Below are positions 60,977 through 64,000 of a stretch of 64,000 nt of DNA, piece after piece. Both the position numbers and the translations under genes were made by a program. Source of the DNA: Drechmeria coniospora (lineage: Eukaryota > Ascomycota > Sordariomycetes > Hypocreales > Ophiocordycipitaceae). The first letter of the stretch is position 1. The number at the start of each line of letters is the position of its first letter. The notes under the pieces are model-generated. The model did no database searches. It worked only from the letters and a program-made list of their open reading frames with translations, and had not been told where the DNA came from. Where the stretch lies: positions 1,674,001 to 1,738,000 of the forward strand of contig NC_054389.1 of the NCBI RefSeq assembly GCF_001625195.1, in the 5' to 3' direction.

Positions 60977-62442
60977 TTTGCCCCAGCACCAAGAGTTCGG
61001 GCTTCATGTACACCTACACCAAGTGAAGGATGCGCTGTGTGCATCGTATGCCCATAGAGATCGTCTCGAAACGGCACGTGCGAGGCAGCGCAGACAACAC
61101 AGGGCACCTAGGAGGCAGGTCGCAGTCGAGAAGCGTTTGAACCACCTGTCGTTGAGGAGCGCATCCGCCGACCTGTTGTGCACATCAAAGTACATGTACC
61201 TGTACTGCGCACCTGCACAGAGTTGCACCTTCTTACGTAAGTCCGCGTATGCATCGGTGCCCAAGTATGCAAAATTTGTACTTATATATACAGTACTTAT
61301 ATACAAACAAGCCTGTACTTACAGTACTTGTAGTGTGCATAAGTACGTGCAAGAATACTGTACGTGCATGCACTTGTAATATTAATTAATACTGAACATG
61401 ACAGTGCTAGAGCATGTCAGGTTTTTGCAGCATGATTCTAACCTACCTATGCAGCCCACCCGACCCCACCTGCCCCGACTTGTCCCAAGCACTTATTTTC
61501 AGAGCACTTCTTACTCGTACCATACTGTACTGCAAAGTGGTACTTGCTGTACTGTACTGTATGCTATCCAATTACATGTAGTGAAACTCCGCACCCAAGT
61601 ACTACCCTCCCACAGCACTTATACACCTACAATAGAGGTACCCCCTTGGCGACGATAGGATCTTGGTTGTAATTAAGTACTTACTTGCGGTAAGTGCAAG
61701 TACCGTGCGTGTAGGTGTAGGTCTAGGTACTCCGTGCAGCAAGGTACGCCACTTGACCGTCCAAGTACGGAGTACATGCATGGTACAAGTACATACTTTT
61801 GGGTGCAGAGTGCGGCGTACAGAGTGCATCTACAGTACAGGGCCCTACTCCCACTGTGTACCGAGCAAATTACTACCGCTGCCATCTACTCAAGTATGAT
61901 CCGACATCGCCGTCAAACAATGGCACTTGCGATCTGACTGCGCATACAGAGTGCATGTACAGTCCGTGTGCATCTTGCGCTTGCTGGAAATGCAAGCACG
62001 GTGAATGTGCGTATTGTAAACAAGATTATCCAGGATGGGCCATGCAGCGTGTACTTGCATGTGCTGGGCTCTGTCGGTGTACGAAGCACCGATAATGCAA
62101 GTACTGGTAATGCTTGTACTTACTTAAGTAGGTGCACATGTGCGGAGCATTTGCACCTGCTCGTACTTACTCCGTACATCTGTAAATAGTCGCATGGGGC
62201 CACTTGTTGGGCGTCGACGCTGGACGCCCTCCCTCCCTGCCCCGTGTTCCCCGAAGCTCGATCCTATCGTCTCGCCTCTCGAGAGCCGCGGGCCCACGCT
62301 TGCCGCTTCGTCAGGTCCGGCCGACGGTCGGTAAAAGGGTGTCCCGTTCATGCCTTGGATGAATATACTACCACGAGCCCACCTCCCGTGCTTGCCCTGC
62401 GCCGCGCTGCACCTCCGCAACTCCTCGGCGCTTCGCCGGCGC

Positions 62443-63921
62443 TTAACCGTCGTCCCCAGCCTCCGACAAGGGAGCGGCGCTGCCGGCGCTCTCGCCCTCG
62501 TCGTCGCTCCGGCCAAGCTCGTCGCCAAGCAGGATGTCCTCGCTTCCCTGCCACTGAGGCGGCGGGGCGGGCAGCGCCGCCTCGTCCTCGTCCGCCCAGC
62601 CGTAGTCCTCGTCCGAGCCCTCATCCTCTTGGCTGTCCGCCACCTCGAGCTCCGTCTGCCCCAGCTTCCTCTTGGGCCGTCCCGCCTCGGCCGATCTCGC
62701 GACGCTGCCGGCTGCATCGTGCTCGATGCTAGCCGCGCCCGCCTGGCCGCCGCCGCCGCCGAGCTCTCGTGTCAGCGCATGCGTGCCCGTGCCGAGAGGC
62801 AGCCCTTGTGGTGGGGACGCGGGTCCAACGTACGGAATCAACCTTGAAGGCGGAGACGCCCTCGACCGCTTCATGCGTCGCCTTGCCGTCGAGCTTCTGG
62901 AAACCCACCAGGAAGACGCCGGCGAGCCTGCGGCCCTGCCAAGCCCAGTCCCTGAAGAGCACGAGCCGGGTCGAGATGGCCTGCTCCCAGACGGCCGCGT
63001 TGACGGCCGCGACCAGCGTGGGGCCGTCGTCGGCCTGCATCCTGGTCGCGCACTGCGACAGAACCACGACGGCGCAGTGTCGCGTCGCCGCCAATCTCTG
63101 GAGCGCATTCATCACCCTCCGCACGCCCTGCAGTCGCTTGGCTGACGCCGTCGGGCCCGGACCTGGGACGACGGTGAGCGGCGGCAACGTCGCGACGACG
63201 GGACGAAAAAAAAAAAAAAACAGGGCTCGCCCCATCCACACCTACCTCTGCTAGCCTTGAACCTCGATTCGCCGTCTTGAGACTTGGGTAGTGTCGAGTT
63301 CAGAAGGGCGGATGCGGAGCTCACCACCACCAGGGAGACTCCTCTCCCCACCAACGTCTGGGCTGGCCGTGATATCAGCGCCACCAGGTGAGCCAAGGTC
63401 AGGCACGAGTATTGGGTGAAATGATTGGTCCTGTCGACCGTCGGCGAGCTGCCGTCGGCGTCATGACGCCGCGAGGCCTCGACCGCTTCTAGCACCTTGG
63501 CCAGTCGCTTCTTGTCCACCTTCTGAAAGCAGTCTGCAAGGGCCACTCCGTCAGAGATGTCGTGCTCGACCGGCTCCGAGCGGCGAGGCAGGGCCACGAA
63601 GCCGACGTACCCACCCAGACGACGCCGTGGCCGTCGCACATGGTGTTGGCGGCCATCTGAATTCTGCGACGGCGGGCATCAGAAACGACACGGCCACGAC
63701 AAAAGGCCAAAGGCCCGCGAGAGGACGCCTTACGCCAAGGCGGTTTTCCCTGCGCCCGGAGGCCCCCAGAGCTCGGTGACCTGGCCGCGTTTGATGCCGC
63801 CATGGCTGACCGATTCGGCCGCCTCCGGCTCTGCCGACGACGAGGCTGCCAGGGCCTTGTCGAGCTTCTCCAGGCCCGTGGCCATCATCGAGGTCGTGTC
63901 ATCCTTCCACTCGTCCAACGC
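62443..63921 (-). CDS. RAD51 paralogue (RAD55/Rhp55-like), 5' partial
   Basis: Five exons are visible: 63734-63921, 63611-63663, 63246-63533, 62834-63162 and 62443-62742. The N-terminal exon(s) lie beyond the right edge; an intron (donor GTGAGT at 63999) joins them. About 319 residues are seen. The RecA-type core has GGIKRGQVTELWGPPGAGKTALA-type Walker A, VVWVDCFQKVD after beta-2, a Walker B-like strand (SLVVVSSASALLN), and ATRHCAVVVLSQCATRM leading to an L2-like region. A family member would help RAD51 filament assembly in recombinational repair. After residues AFKVDS comes an acidic, low-complexity tail with KRKLGQTELE and SDEDYGWADEDE. The acceptor of the last exon is uncertain: an alternative acceptor shortly upstream (GAGAG) would add residues in frame. 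The intron before exon 4 carries a 15-bp poly-A/T tract (63206-63220). Confidence 0.78.
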
Positions 63922-64000
63922 CTGCGAGGCGGCAACGGTAGGCAGTCGATCTGGCCGTGGTCAGACGGCGAAGAGGAGGTCGACGACTTGCCAACTCACG

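Larger units (their letters stand above)
55051..62442. other. 7.4 kb gene-poor, repeat-bearing spacer
   Basis: No gene was recognised. 55.05-56.6 kb and 57.5-58.6 kb are GC-rich and patternless; the rest is GTAC-dense with many TACTCCGTA/TACGGAGTA words. It contains a purine tract (about 58140-58200), a 24-bp minisatellite (58597-58860) and a 25-bp tandem repeat (60861-60976). The longest ATG frame (58042-58896, 284 aa) owes its length to the minisatellite. Confidence 0.45.

Overview
The window is nuclear chromosomal DNA of a filamentous ascomycete, most likely a sordariomycete of the order Hypocreales. The evidence is short spliceosomal introns (about 55-280 bp) with GT..AG borders and CTAAC/CTGAC branch sites, GC-rich coding exons, and single-copy housekeeping genes that look like their filamentous-fungal orthologues. 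I see no bacterial, phage, viral or transposon-protein signature, no CRISPR array, and no tRNA or rRNA I can support.

Layout. Left arm (1-16.5 kb): a ubiquitin-fold protein with a C-terminal prenylation box (+); the proteasome assembly chaperone UMP1 (-), divergent from a soluble twin-ABC ATPase (+); a DUF202 membrane protein (+), convergent with a type II membrane glycosyltransferase-like protein (-); a 2.4 kb gene-free spacer; then SYO1 (+), convergent with MLH1 (-). From 16.5 to 19.7 kb there is only a decayed STE20-type kinase fragment and one doubtful small ORF. At 19.7-21.9 kb lies a Zn2Cys6 transcription factor (-) whose zinc cluster is completed by an 8-nt microexon, followed upstream by almost 13 kb with no recognisable gene. 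Middle (34.7-49.5 kb): peroxisomal Lon protease (-), RPA2 (+), IPP isomerase (-), END3 (+), an AIF/FSP1-like oxidoreductase (-), acyl-CoA-binding protein (+) and a secreted, probably GPI-anchored, Cys-rich protein (-). Right arm: a BTB-plus-bromodomain protein (53.6-55.1 kb, -), a 7.4 kb repeat-bearing gene-poor stretch, and the 3' part of a RAD51 paralogue running off the right edge (-).

The genes do not form a metabolic cluster or operon. They are mostly housekeeping genes: genome maintenance (MLH1, RPA2, the RAD51 paralogue), proteostasis (UMP1, Lon), ribosome assembly (SYO1), lipid and isoprenoid metabolism (IDI1, ACBP, peroxisomal Lon), endocytosis (END3) and regulation (the Zn2Cys6 factor and the BTB-bromodomain protein). 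About half of the window has no gene. Much of this intergenic DNA is full of GTAC-centred palindromes and the recurring words TACGGAGTA/TACTCCGTA, which are nearly absent from exons. Tandem repeats sit in introns (a pentamer, a 31-copy tetramer, a 25-G run) and in the right-hand spacer (24-bp and 25-bp units).

All gene models were spliced by hand from reading frame, splice signals and remembered family conservation. No database search or transcript evidence was available.
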